The notes beneath the pieces are model-generated. The model was not told where the DNA came from and searched no databases. It was given only the letters and a program-made list of their open reading frames with translations. Positions 1 to 6,409 of a stretch of DNA of 6,966 nt are shown piece after piece; the first letter of the stretch is position 1, and every line of letters begins with the position of its first letter. The stretch comes from Limisphaerales bacterium (GTDB lineage: Bacteria > Verrucomicrobiota > Verrucomicrobiia > Limisphaerales > UBA8199), in contig JANXQE010000698.1 in NCBI GenBank assembly GCA_025356925.1, positions 1-6,966 on the forward strand. Reading direction: 5' to 3'. Both the position numbers and the translations under genes were made by a program.

Positions 1-364
1 ACTGTCCCGGCTGCTTGCGGCCTCCATCCGGTCTGAGGCAGAAAAACAGCGCCGCCGGGTAAAGAAAACACGCTTCTTCGTTGCTTGGATTTTCGATGTT
101 GACCGCCGCTGTGACCGGATTGGACATATTGCTATAGGTCCATTTCACCTGGCTTTTCTCTTTCCACGTGGCAGGTGCCATAAAGGCGCACACAGGAATG
201 CCACCTTGTTCCTGGTCAACGACCAGTCGTTTCGTGAACGGCTCGCCAAGGACGGTCGGGACCTGCTGTTTGGATTTGCTGTCGGGTGCCGTTTGGGCGG
301 AGGCGGTGCAAATTGCTATGCAGAGGAGGGTTAGATATCGGAGAACAGTAGGAACGGTTTTCAT
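1..364 (-). CDS. Secreted protein of unknown function, N-terminal part (runs off the left edge)
   Basis: Reading the minus strand from ATG at 364-362 gives 121 residues without a stop before position 1, so the C-terminus is missing. The first 23 residues (MKTVPTVLRYLTLLCIAICT, then ASA) form a classical signal peptide with an A-S-A cleavage site before Gln24. A GGAG Shine-Dalgarno sequence (plus-strand 373-376) lies 8 bases before the ATG, which supports this start. The mature part has a VPTVLGEPFTKRLVVD segment, a region around residues 57-80 (PVCAFMAPATWKEK, then QVKWTYSNMSNP), and a segment with three further cysteines in all (Cys59, Cys99, Cys109). It faces the same way as the PQQ-like gene, with an 89-base gap. 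I do not recognise a named family, and the role is unknown. The secretion signal and start are well supported. Confidence 0.72.
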   Translation of the reverse strand, partial: MKTVPTVLRYLTLLCIAICTASAQTAPDSKSKQQVPTVLGEPFTKRLVVDQEQGGIPVCAFMAPATWKEKSQVKWTYSNMSNPVTAAVNIENPSNEEACFLYPAALFFCLRPDGGRKQPGQ

Positions 365-453
365 GCGGTGTTCTCCATGATTACTCGCACCCAAGCCCTG
401 AAAACACAATCCCGAACTTCAGCCGTTTAACGATCGTCGAAAGAGTGTTTAGG

Positions 454-1776
454 CTATGGGGTTTCGGCGACCTGGGATTCAACGCGGTAGAGATGCGTCC
501 TGGTTCTCAGGAAGAACGCCTTGCCGGCCACCGCCGGCGAGGCCATGAAACCGCTCTCCAGGGTATTCGTCGCCAAAACCTCGAAAGTCCGGCCGGGTTT
601 GAGAACCGTGGTCGTGCCGTGCTGATTGAAAAAATATAGCCGCCCGTCCGCGTAAATGGGAGAGGCCGCATATTTGCCACCGATCCGGCCCGTCCACACA
701 ATTTGCCCTGTGGCCGCTTCGATGCAAGTAACGTAATTCTCCTCGGCGGCTGTGTAAATCAGGCCATCCGCGAGAATCGGTGAAGCATAAATGCCCACAT
801 GCTTATCGAGCTTCCATGCCACATGCGTGTCCGTCACGTCGCCGTGGCCGTCCGTCTTCACCGCCCACAGCTCCCTTTTGGCGAGGCCGGTGACGAAGAA
901 GGCGAGGCCTTGATCGAACAGCGGTCGCGGAGCGGTCGACCAGTCGTCGTATTGGACCCTCCAAAGTTCCCGTCCGGTGCGCGGGTCGTAACCGTATGCT
1001 GCTTTGGCGCCAGCGCTGAGCATCTGAGGTTTTCCCGCGACGCTCACGATGAGCGGCGTGCTGTGGGCCTTGCGCAAATCCCCGTCCCTCGCCATGGGTC
1101 CCGGCACCTTCTCGTCGTTCCACGCGACCGAGCGATCCGTTTTCCAGACAGTCTTGCCGGTCTGCTTATCGAGGCCGACAAGGTACTCCACATCGACGCC
1201 GTCCATCGTCAGGATCACCAGGTCCTCGAACGAGACCAGCGATGAAGAGGGGCCGCGGTAATGACGGCACCGCAGGTCGTCTCGCTTCCAGAGGAGCTTG
1301 CCCGTGCTCGTATCCAGGCAGGCCGTTCCAAAGCTGCCGAAGTGGACATAGAGCCGGCCCGGCTCGAGTAGAGGCGAAGGCGTCGCATAGCAGTTCATGG
1401 AGGACCCGTTGCCGAGCGGCTCCGGATGCTCACTGTGGAAAACCTTCTCCATGAAGCGAACCTGGCCGGTTTCGGCATCGATCCCGACACTAAAGAAGTC
1501 GTGGCCATCCTCCGTCGCCGTGGTCAACCAGACTTGACCGCCCATCACGACCGGTGTGGACCAACCGCGATGGGGAATCTCCGTTTTCCATTTAATGTTG
1601 TTCGTCTCGCTCCATTGAAGTGGGAGACCGAGGGAGTGGACGTCACCTGGGGCTGAGACATGGCCATCACTCCATGGCCCGCGAAATTCCGGCCAGTCCG
1701 CTCCCGTCGCCGTCCCGCCAACGCCCGGCAGGATCAGCACCATGAGGAAAGGCAATACGCCAGTTGCGGTGCGCAT
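454..1776 (-). CDS. Secreted PQQ-binding-like beta-propeller repeat protein
   Basis: The protein has 440 residues from the preferred start. Residues 1-26 are a signal peptide (MRTATGVLPFLMVLILPGVG, cleaved near T-A-T-G-A), so it acts in the periplasm or outside. Next comes D-WPEFRG at 27-33, a motif typical of the N-terminus of PQQ-like propellers in Planctomycetes and Verrucomicrobia. PQQ-type blades repeat as aD..tG...W: near 98-108 (GIDAETGQVRF), 152-164 (ACLDTSTGKLLWK), 201-212 (GLDKQTGKTVWK), 261-273 (YGYDPRTGRELWR) and 351-362 (CIEAATGQIVWT). ASPI/ASPA strand motifs occur at 341, 381 and 422. Length fits a single propeller with no haem domain, and nothing proves bound PQQ or dehydrogenase activity; a scaffold or binding role is equally possible. 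The frame stays open to an ATG at 1917 and has another ATG at 1821. I chose 1776 because the signal peptide follows at once, AAGG lies 5 bases before it, and a promoter-like element sits over the longer versions. The start is less certain than the identity. Confidence 0.9.
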   Translation of the reverse strand: MRTATGVLPFLMVLILPGVGGTATGADWPEFRGPWSDGHVSAPGDVHSLGLPLQWSETNNIKWKTEIPHRGWSTPVVMGGQVWLTTATEDGHDFFSVGIDAETGQVRFMEKVFHSEHPEPLGNGSSMNCYATPSPLLEPGRLYVHFGSFGTACLDTSTGKLLWKRDDLRCRHYRGPSSSLVSFEDLVILTMDGVDVEYLVGLDKQTGKTVWKTDRSVAWNDEKVPGPMARDGDLRKAHSTPLIVSVAGKPQMLSAGAKAAYGYDPRTGRELWRVQYDDWSTAPRPLFDQGLAFFVTGLAKRELWAVKTDGHGDVTDTHVAWKLDKHVGIYASPILADGLIYTAAEENYVTCIEAATGQIVWTGRIGGKYAASPIYADGRLYFFNQHGTTTVLKPGRTFEVLATNTLESGFMASPAVAGKAFFLRTRTHLYRVESQVAETP

Positions 1777-1830
1777 TGACGCCTTGGCGGAATCCAAGAA
1801 CGGGTGTCTGTCAGGACTCATGGCAGCAGA

Positions 1831-1856
1831 ATGATATGGCACCCGAGGCAAGTCAA
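1831..1856 (-). promoter_or_regulatory. Possible promoter of the PQQ-like gene
   Basis: On the minus strand TTGACT (plus 1851-1856) is followed after 14 bases by TATCAT (plus 1831-1836); each matches the sigma-70 consensus at 5 of 6 positions. The spacing is short of the usual 16-18, so this is weak support. Transcription would begin near 1824, almost on the ATG at 1821, leaving a leader of about 48 bases before the preferred start at 1776. Confidence 0.28.
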
Positions 1857-1987
1857 TGATGCGGGACAGAACCCACCGGAGCAGCGATTTCCATGCTCGG
1901 TTGAGCACCATCACCATCCATGGCGTTGCCGCATAACAAAGCTACAAAACATTCCGCGCCATCATCGCCGGTAATGTGGAAATGATT

Positions 1988-2020
1988 GTTGGCGCATGGT
2001 ATGGTTGCGCCGGCGGCAAC
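1988..2020 (+). repeat. Inverted repeat abutting the CotH-family start codon
   Basis: GGCGCA (1991-1996) and TGCGCC (2006-2011) form a perfect 6-bp stem with a 9-base loop. An outer GTTG (1988-1991) can instead pair with CAAC (2017-2020) directly before the ATG at 2021. The only Shine-Dalgarno-like bases, GGCGG at 2012-2016, lie in this structure, so it could mask the ribosome site or serve as a regulator site. It may also be chance in GC-rich DNA. Confidence 0.3.
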
Positions 2021-4369
2021 ATGAGAACCAAGATCCACAAGAACCGAGCCGAGTCAGCATTGCTCGGGATCGGTTTCCGCCTTCGCTTTGGCTGGGCGTG
2101 CCTGGGCTACGCTTTGGCGTTGGCAGGACCAGGCTGGGCTGCGAACACGTTCAACACAGTCTACATCTCGGAATTCTTAGCCGTGAATCGGCACACCGTC
2201 CCTGACGGCGACGGGGATTACCCCGCCTGGATCGAACTGTATAACGGCGGTCCTGACGTGGTGAATCTCGCTGGCTGGTTTCTTTCCGATACCCCAACGA
2301 ACCTGACGAAATGGCGCTTCCCAGGAGTGGGCATTCTGCCCGGCAATTACCTGGTGGTCTTCGCCTCTGGCAAGGGGCGCACCAACGATCTGGCGGAGCT
2401 CCACACCAATTTTCGGCTCGATAAAGCGGGTGGTTACCTCGCGTTGGCCAGACCAGCGACGAACATCGTCTCCGAATTCACCCCCGCGTACCCGAAGCAA
2501 TCGCCCGATGTCTCCTATGGCCGCGTGCGCGGGGAACCGGACATGTGCGGCTATTTTCTCCAGCCGACCCCCGGCAAGCCCAACGAGAGCAGCGGACCCG
2601 GATTTGCTCCGAAGGTTGGCTTCTCCGTCCCTAGCGGCTCCTTCATCGCGCCGTTCGCCCTGGAGCTATCGAGTCCCTCGACCAATGCGGTCATTCACTA
2701 CACCCTGGACGGGCGATTGCCGAGCCTTACTTCACCGGCTTATCGCGGGCCGATCTTGCTCACGAACGCCACCTGCGTGCGCGCCCGGGTTTATCAGGAC
2801 GGCCTGCTCCCAGGGCCGCCGCAAAGCGAAACCTACCTCTTGCTTGCGTCGAACCTGCTGGGATTCAAGTCGAACCTGCCGCTGTTGGTGATGGACACCT
2901 TTGGGTCCGACCGCGCGACTTCATTTCGTTCTTCATCGGTCCAGCTCTCGTTCTACGAACCTGTCGATGGAAAAACCTCACTCACGAACCAACCCACCCT
3001 GACAACCCGTGGCGGGTTCCATGTCAGAGGCTCAACCTCGGCCGGGATGCCACAAACCGGCTTCGCGGTGCAGTTCCTGGATGAGTTTAACCACGAGCTA
3101 CATCTTTCGGCTCTGGGACTGCCGGCTAATTCCGATTGGGTGCTCTATGCCCCCACGGAATATGACCCGGTGATGATTCATAACCCCTTCGTTCACCAGT
3201 TGAGCCGCGGCCTGGGCCGCTATTCCCCGCGCACCCGTTTCCTCGAGGTTTACCTGGCGCGACACGCCGGCCCAGTTACCGCCCGCGACTACTACGGCGT
3301 GTACGTGCTGGAAGAGAAAATCAAAGTCGGCAAACACCGGGTGGCCATCGACCGGCTCGGCCCCGAAGATCTGAAGCCGCCCGAGGTGACGGGCGGTTAC
3401 CTGGTGAAATTCGACCGACTGGGTCCAGGCGAAAACGGCTTCTGGGCGGGCAGCGCTTCGATGGTCTATGTAGAACCCAAAGAGCAGGTCATCAATTTGC
3501 CGCAGCGCGCCGCGCAGCGTCAGTACCTCAACTCCTACTTCGACGAGTTCAACCGCGTGCTTCATGGGCCCAATTGGAAGGATCCCGTTCAGGGCTATCG
3601 GGCGTACATCGACGTGGATTCCTGGATCGACTTCCACGTTCTGGAAGTGCTCAGCGGAAATGTCGATGCTTTAAAATTCAGTACTTTCCTCTACAAACCG
3701 CGCGGCGGAAAGATTACTTTCGGCCCGCACTGGGATTTTGACCGCGCTCTGGGATCGACCGATGAGCGAGACGCCGATCCCCGCCAATGGAACACCGGCC
3801 GGTTCTTCCACGCCCCTTGGTGGACTCGGCTGTTCAGCGATCCGGATTTTTGGCAGCTCTGGGTAGATCGGTGGCAGGCCTTGCGCCGGACGAATTTTTC
3901 CGAATCGAATCTGTTCGGATTGATTGACCGGCTCACGGACGAGGTGCGCGAGGCGCAGCCTCGCGAGGTCAGACGATGGGGTCTGGAACCGAGAGGGGGT
4001 ACCTATCAAAGCGAGATCGATTGGATGAAGAACTGGCTATCCCAACGCATCGATTTTATTGACCAGCAATTGGTTCAACCGCCCCGGCTCAGCCAGGCAG
4101 GCGGCCGGGTTGCCTCCAGCTTCCAACTCACCTTAACCGGGCCGGCCGACGCTACCCTCTATTACACGCTCGACGGCTCCGACCCACGTTTGCCTCAAGG
4201 CGCGATTTCGTCCAACGCCGTCATCTATGCGGGCCCGATTGCCCTCCACGGCGATACCCACTTCGTCGCCCGCGCACGAAATGCCGACCAACACCAAACC
4301 GGTGGCCCGCCAATATCCACGCCGTGGTCGAGTCCGGTGACTGCCGATTTCAAGGTCACCCCGCTTTAA
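2021..4369 (+). CDS. Secreted CotH kinase-family protein with lamin-tail and chitobiase-like domains
   Basis: The protein has 782 residues from ATG 2021. The frame also has an ATG at 1976, which would add 15 residues ahead of the signal sequence and is less likely. Residues 1-40 hold a basic n-region, a hydrophobic stretch (ACLGYALALAGPGWA) and a cleavage site near W-A-A. A lamin-tail domain follows at about 45-150 (ISEFLAVN, WIELYNGG, VNLAGWFLSD). A CHB_HEX_C-type domain is at about 200-275 (VIHYTLDGRLPS). The CotH domain runs from about 285 to 600: RGGFHVRGST at 330-339, DYYGVYVLEE at 423-432, YIDVDSWIDFHVLEVLSGNVD at 529-549, and GPHWDFDRALGSTDERD at 568-584 with the acidic pair Asp572/Asp574 expected to bind metal and nucleotide. 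A second CHB_HEX_C-like domain is at about 695-760 (LYYTLDGSDP). CotH of Bacillus phosphorylates spore coat proteins; here the target is unknown and would be extracytoplasmic. The family is clear, and activity is inferred from the preserved motifs. The gene is divergent from the PQQ-like gene. Confidence 0.93.
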   Translation: MRTKIHKNRAESALLGIGFRLRFGWACLGYALALAGPGWAANTFNTVYISEFLAVNRHTVPDGDGDYPAWIELYNGGPDVVNLAGWFLSDTPTNLTKWRFPGVGILPGNYLVVFASGKGRTNDLAELHTNFRLDKAGGYLALARPATNIVSEFTPAYPKQSPDVSYGRVRGEPDMCGYFLQPTPGKPNESSGPGFAPKVGFSVPSGSFIAPFALELSSPSTNAVIHYTLDGRLPSLTSPAYRGPILLTNATCVRARVYQDGLLPGPPQSETYLLLASNLLGFKSNLPLLVMDTFGSDRATSFRSSSVQLSFYEPVDGKTSLTNQPTLTTRGGFHVRGSTSAGMPQTGFAVQFLDEFNHELHLSALGLPANSDWVLYAPTEYDPVMIHNPFVHQLSRGLGRYSPRTRFLEVYLARHAGPVTARDYYGVYVLEEKIKVGKHRVAIDRLGPEDLKPPEVTGGYLVKFDRLGPGENGFWAGSASMVYVEPKEQVINLPQRAAQRQYLNSYFDEFNRVLHGPNWKDPVQGYRAYIDVDSWIDFHVLEVLSGNVDALKFSTFLYKPRGGKITFGPHWDFDRALGSTDERDADPRQWNTGRFFHAPWWTRLFSDPDFWQLWVDRWQALRRTNFSESNLFGLIDRLTDEVREAQPREVRRWGLEPRGGTYQSEIDWMKNWLSQRIDFIDQQLVQPPRLSQAGGRVASSFQLTLTGPADATLYYTLDGSDPRLPQGAISSNAVIYAGPIALHGDTHFVARARNADQHQTGGPPISTPWSSPVTADFKVTPL

Positions 4370-4635
4370 TTGCAACCGCGGCGCTTTTGGCGCATGCGCT
4401 GGGTGATTGCGCAGTCGCATCGCGATCCCGCGTTTGAAAAACGGGTTTGCGGCCGTCATCTTCTTTTTCCAGATTTCCGCCTTCGTGCTACCGTGAAAGT
4501 GGTTGGGGCAAAATCCGCAGGTTCAGAAAGGGTGGTCTCCGCGGGCTCAGCCGGGTCGGCCTGCAATCTTTATCAGTCCCGCGTCGGAGTTCGCAGGTCG
4601 ATGATTCATCTGCATGAGGCGATTTTTTACAAAGC
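4370..4635. other. Non-coding stretch downstream of the CotH-family gene
   Basis: I see no convincing gene. Open frames here on both strands are rich in Arg, Ser, Pro and Cys and show no domain, signal peptide or ribosome site. There is a perfect 10-bp palindrome, GCGCATGCGC, at 4390-4399, and a weak hairpin near 4429-4446 (CGTTT/AAACG) with only a short T run. The stretch probably holds the 3' untranslated region of the CotH-family gene and possibly the promoter of the structured RNA that follows. No good promoter could be picked out by eye. Confidence 0.5.
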
Positions 4636-4802
4636 GGGCGCCTGGCCCAGCTTCGACCCAGACGCCCCTGAAGGTACGAATCGAGGTGCTGCCAGTTCGG
4701 GGAGCCGTTATCGAGTCGTCGCTCCGGTGGTGTTGCCGTGCGCATCCCCGCGCCGGAACTTTCAGCCCCGGCAGCAACACACTGTGGCTGCCGGTTTTTT
4801 TT
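4636..4802 (+). ncRNA. Candidate structured RNA ending in an intrinsic terminator
   Basis: This stretch folds by hand into consecutive helices. Hairpin P1 pairs GGGCG/CTGG (4636-4640, 4642-4645) with CCAG/CGCCC (4658-4661, 4663-4667), with one C-A mismatch. Immediately next, CTGAAGGT (4668-4675) pairs over 8 bp with ACTTTCAG (4758-4765), with one G-U pair. This encloses two hairpins: GGAGC 4701-4705 with GCTCC 4721-4725, and CCG-GCGC (4736-4738, 4740-4743) with GCGC-CGG (4750-4756) around an ATCCCC loop. Two bases later the terminator begins. Such density of nested helices followed by a terminator fits a small RNA or a leader element. It does not match tmRNA, RNase P RNA, SRP RNA, 6S RNA or any riboswitch consensus I know. 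The 5' end is undefined and transcription is unproven. The strand follows from the T run. Confidence 0.45.
4768..4802 (+). terminator. Strong Rho-independent terminator
   Basis: CCGGCAGC (4768-4775) pairs perfectly with GCTGCCGG (4787-4794). The loop can extend the helix by CAC/GTG (4778-4780 with 4784-4786) past a two-base AA bulge. Eight T residues follow directly (4795-4802). The orientation is plus only, because no T run follows the stem on the other strand. It lies about 400 bases after the CotH-family stop and about 390 before the kinase start, so it more likely ends a separate transcript, or attenuates one, than closes the CotH-family mRNA. Confidence 0.8.
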
Positions 4803-5189
4803 AGAAAGGCCCGAATCCCCCGCACCATCTTGCCTGGCAGGCGAGAAAAGCGCAACACCTGCTCTGTCAAATCAGTGAGGCTGGAAACGCTCGACAAGAA
4901 GACCCCCATCGATGACCTGGAGCTGGATGGAGCGATTCGCTGGCAGACTAATCCCACCTCGCTACGCCCTGCGCTCAGGGCCAGCGTTTGGCGGCGGTTT
5001 TGCGGAACATGGATGTGGAGGCAATCGTTCATGCGCTCTAATAAGCACTCGCCTGGTAAGACTCTTTGGAGCGACCAGCGGTTTCCTGGATGTGACGGAA
5101 TCAACCTGGAGCGGGATGGGGTACATGAAACCTGGGGTGAGAATTTGGCTTGCGACGTGACTTCGAAGCCTCGCTCCCCTAGTGTTATA
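4803..5189. other. Non-coding stretch between the terminator and the kinase gene
   Basis: The kinase frame is open through here and beyond, but its upstream translation is Arg/Trp/Pro-rich and unlike protein, so I treat it as upstream DNA. The opposite-strand open frame is likewise unconvincing. It contains a hairpin at 4960-4986: GCCCTG (4966-4971) and CAGGGC (4976-4981) around a CGCT tetraloop, extended by CGCT (4960-4963) and AGCG (4983-4986) across a small internal loop. No T run follows. The kinase promoter should lie here, but no paired -35/-10 boxes were found at correct spacing. Confidence 0.5.
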
Positions 5190-5894
5190 ATGATGGCTGA
5201 AACATTCGTTACCGCTGCGCACGGCCCGAGCGAGAGCGTAGTTGAGCTGCCCCTCCAGCCAGACCGCCTGGAGCGCAAGCTCTCAGAAGCACCTCGCTGG
5301 CGCTTTTCGAGCTTTTGGTGGCTTGTGACGGCTTTTTGGCTGTTTATTGCGCTGGCCTCGGCGTTGGAAATGTCGCTGCTCCAATCGGCCAACATCGGTC
5401 AGGCGCTCATGGTCGCGCTGGTGCGACTGGCGCCGTGGACCTTCCTGACGCCCCTCATCGTTTGGACCTGCTCGGCGTACACTCTCGAACGGGGCACCTG
5501 GAAGCGCGCGCTCTTGATGCACCTGGCTGTTTGCGCTCTGAGTTTTGGTATCGTTGGCCTCTTTGCCTATTTCAGCCCGCCCGCCCCGACGCTGGTTCGG
5601 CAGGATCCGGCTGAATTGACCCGGGCGAAGCGGGAGCCACGCACCACGGCATTTATTATCCTGCGGCGGGTGACTTCCCAATTGCCAATCTTCTGGGGTT
5701 TGGTCGGAGTGGCCCACGCACTGCGGTTTTACGAGCGAACCCAGACGCGCGAGCGGCGCGAGGCCGAACTGGAGGCCCTGCTGGCCCAGGCGCGCTTGCA
5801 AGCCCTGCGCATGCAACTTAATCCGCATTTCCTGTTCAATACGCTTAACTCGATCGCCTCATTGGTTCACGAACAACCGAGGCCGAGGCAATGA
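5190..5894 (+). CDS. LytS/YehU-type sensor histidine kinase, membrane and H-box half (split gene)
   Basis: From ATG 5190 (a second ATG at 5193 is equally possible) there are 234 residues. After a soluble N-terminus of about 40 residues come four predicted transmembrane helices near 43-62, 73-95, 106-128 and 154-178. A charged coiled-coil-like linker follows (YERTQTRERREAELEALLAQ, 181-200), then the His_kinase (PF06580-type) H-box QLNPHFLFNTLNSIASLVHE with the presumed phospho-accepting His213. The frame then loses homology after HEQP and stops at 5892-5894, where family members continue into the second DHp helix; that continuation is in another frame just downstream. The product alone has no ATPase domain. 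Expected role: inner-membrane sensing and autophosphorylation, passing phosphate to the regulator encoded next. I see no clear ribosome site before 5190. The start was chosen because upstream in-frame sequence does not look like protein. Confidence 0.85.
   Translation: MMAETFVTAAHGPSESVVELPLQPDRLERKLSEAPRWRFSSFWWLVTAFWLFIALASALEMSLLQSANIGQALMVALVRLAPWTFLTPLIVWTCSAYTLERGTWKRALLMHLAVCALSFGIVGLFAYFSPPAPTLVRQDPAELTRAKREPRTTAFIILRRVTSQLPIFWGLVGVAHALRFYERTQTRERREAELEALLAQARLQALRMQLNPHFLFNTLNSIASLVHEQPRPRQ
5879..5882 (+). promoter_or_regulatory. Shine-Dalgarno-like site for the second kinase half
   Basis: GAGG lies 8 bases before ATG 5891, inside the end of the upstream reading frame, and a second GAGG sits at 5885-5888. 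With the ATGA overlap this would allow reinitiation, and it is the main argument that the second half could be made as a separate protein. The GAGGCC sequence also encodes the Glu-Ala expected in an unbroken kinase, so the site may be incidental. Confidence 0.35.
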
Positions 5895-6409
5895 TTGAAG
5901 CCTTGAGTGATCTTTTGCGCCTCACGCTCACGGCTCCCGAGCGTCAGGAGGTGGCCTTGCGCGAGGAGCTCCATTTCCTGGAGCGTTACCTGCTCATCGA
6001 ACAGATTCGATTTGGCCAACGGTTGCGCGTGGAAAAGCAAATCGATGTTTCCGCCTTGGATGCCATGGTGCCGATTCTCATTTTACAGCCCTTGGTGGAA
6101 AATGCGATCCGTCACGGGATCGAGGCCCAAATCGCTCCCGGAATCATCCGGGTGATGGCGGCAAACGACGCCGAGAAATTGGTGCTCCGGGTTGAGGATA
6201 ATGGCAAGGGCCTGGCCTTGTCGTCAAAGGGCACGCTTAAGGAGGGCGTCGGGTTGACCAACACCCGCTCTCGTTTGAAGGAGCTTTACGGTGGAAAGGG
6301 TTCGCTCGATCTCAAATCGGGCAAGGCGGGAGGCTTTTCGGCAGAAATCCACCTTCCGTGGCGCACGGCTTCGAGTGATGCGGGCCCGCGGACGGAGCTT
6401 GGATCATGA
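5891..6409 (+). CDS. Sensor histidine kinase, ATP-binding half (split gene)
   Basis: From ATG 5891 there are 172 residues. The start overlaps the stop of the upstream half as ATGA. Residues 1-40 are the second DHp helix region usual for this family (MIEALSDLLRLTL, then LHFLERYLLIEQIRF). The HATPase domain follows: N-box PLVENAIRHGIE at 68-79 with Asn71, G1 box VEDNGKG at 101-107 with Asp103, and G2 box EGVGLTNTRSRLKELYG at 118-134. All the ATP and magnesium-binding motifs are intact, so selection appears to have kept this half functional until recently at least. Codons EAEA directly before the ATG, in this frame, also fit the family, which suggests that the original protein ran through the junction. 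Either this is the C-terminal part of a kinase broken by a frameshift, or it is a separate partner acting in trans. It overlaps the response regulator start by four bases (6406-6409). Confidence 0.85.
   Translation: MIEALSDLLRLTLTAPERQEVALREELHFLERYLLIEQIRFGQRLRVEKQIDVSALDAMVPILILQPLVENAIRHGIEAQIAPGIIRVMAANDAEKLVLRVEDNGKGLALSSKGTLKEGVGLTNTRSRLKELYGGKGSLDLKSGKAGGFSAEIHLPWRTASSDAGPRTELGS

Noticed and set aside
799..1245. A 148-codon plus-strand open frame inside the PQQ-like gene
   Set aside because: It is antisense to a clear beta-propeller protein and has an Arg/Val-rich shadow composition with no motif of its own.
3098..3637. A 179-codon minus-strand open frame inside the CotH-family gene
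   Set aside because: It is the complement of conserved CotH domain codons, with no start signal or domain; it is a GC-rich shadow frame.
4390..4399. The palindrome GCGCATGCGC
   Set aside because: A 10-bp palindrome of alternating GC is expected now and then in GC-rich DNA. It has no T run, no second copy seen nearby, and no promoter context.
4370..4804. A 144-codon plus-strand open frame after the CotH-family stop
   Set aside because: It starts directly at the preceding stop with no ribosome site, and its C-terminal third is the terminator stem and T run translated.
4614..5189. An upstream extension of the kinase frame to an ATG at 4614
   Set aside because: The added 192 residues are Arg/Trp/Pro/Cys-rich, cross the terminator hairpin, and show no domain. 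The membrane protein reads sensibly only from about 5190.
5183..5191. A perfect extended -10 element, TGT-TATAAT, just before the kinase gene
   Set aside because: It overlaps the preferred ATG at 5190, so transcription would begin near 5198, inside the gene, and no later in-frame start precedes the first membrane helix. No -35 box stands at the right distance. It is probably coincidence unless the start is wrong.
4547..5395. A 282-codon open frame on the minus strand
   Set aside because: It is Ser/Arg-rich with no recognisable domain or ribosome site, runs through the terminator, and overlaps the well-supported kinase N-terminus.
5871..5894. Programmed -1 frameshifting in the kinase
   Set aside because: There is no slippery heptamer of the X-XXY-YYZ type and no obvious downstream pseudoknot; a deletion, an error or a true split explains the sequence better.
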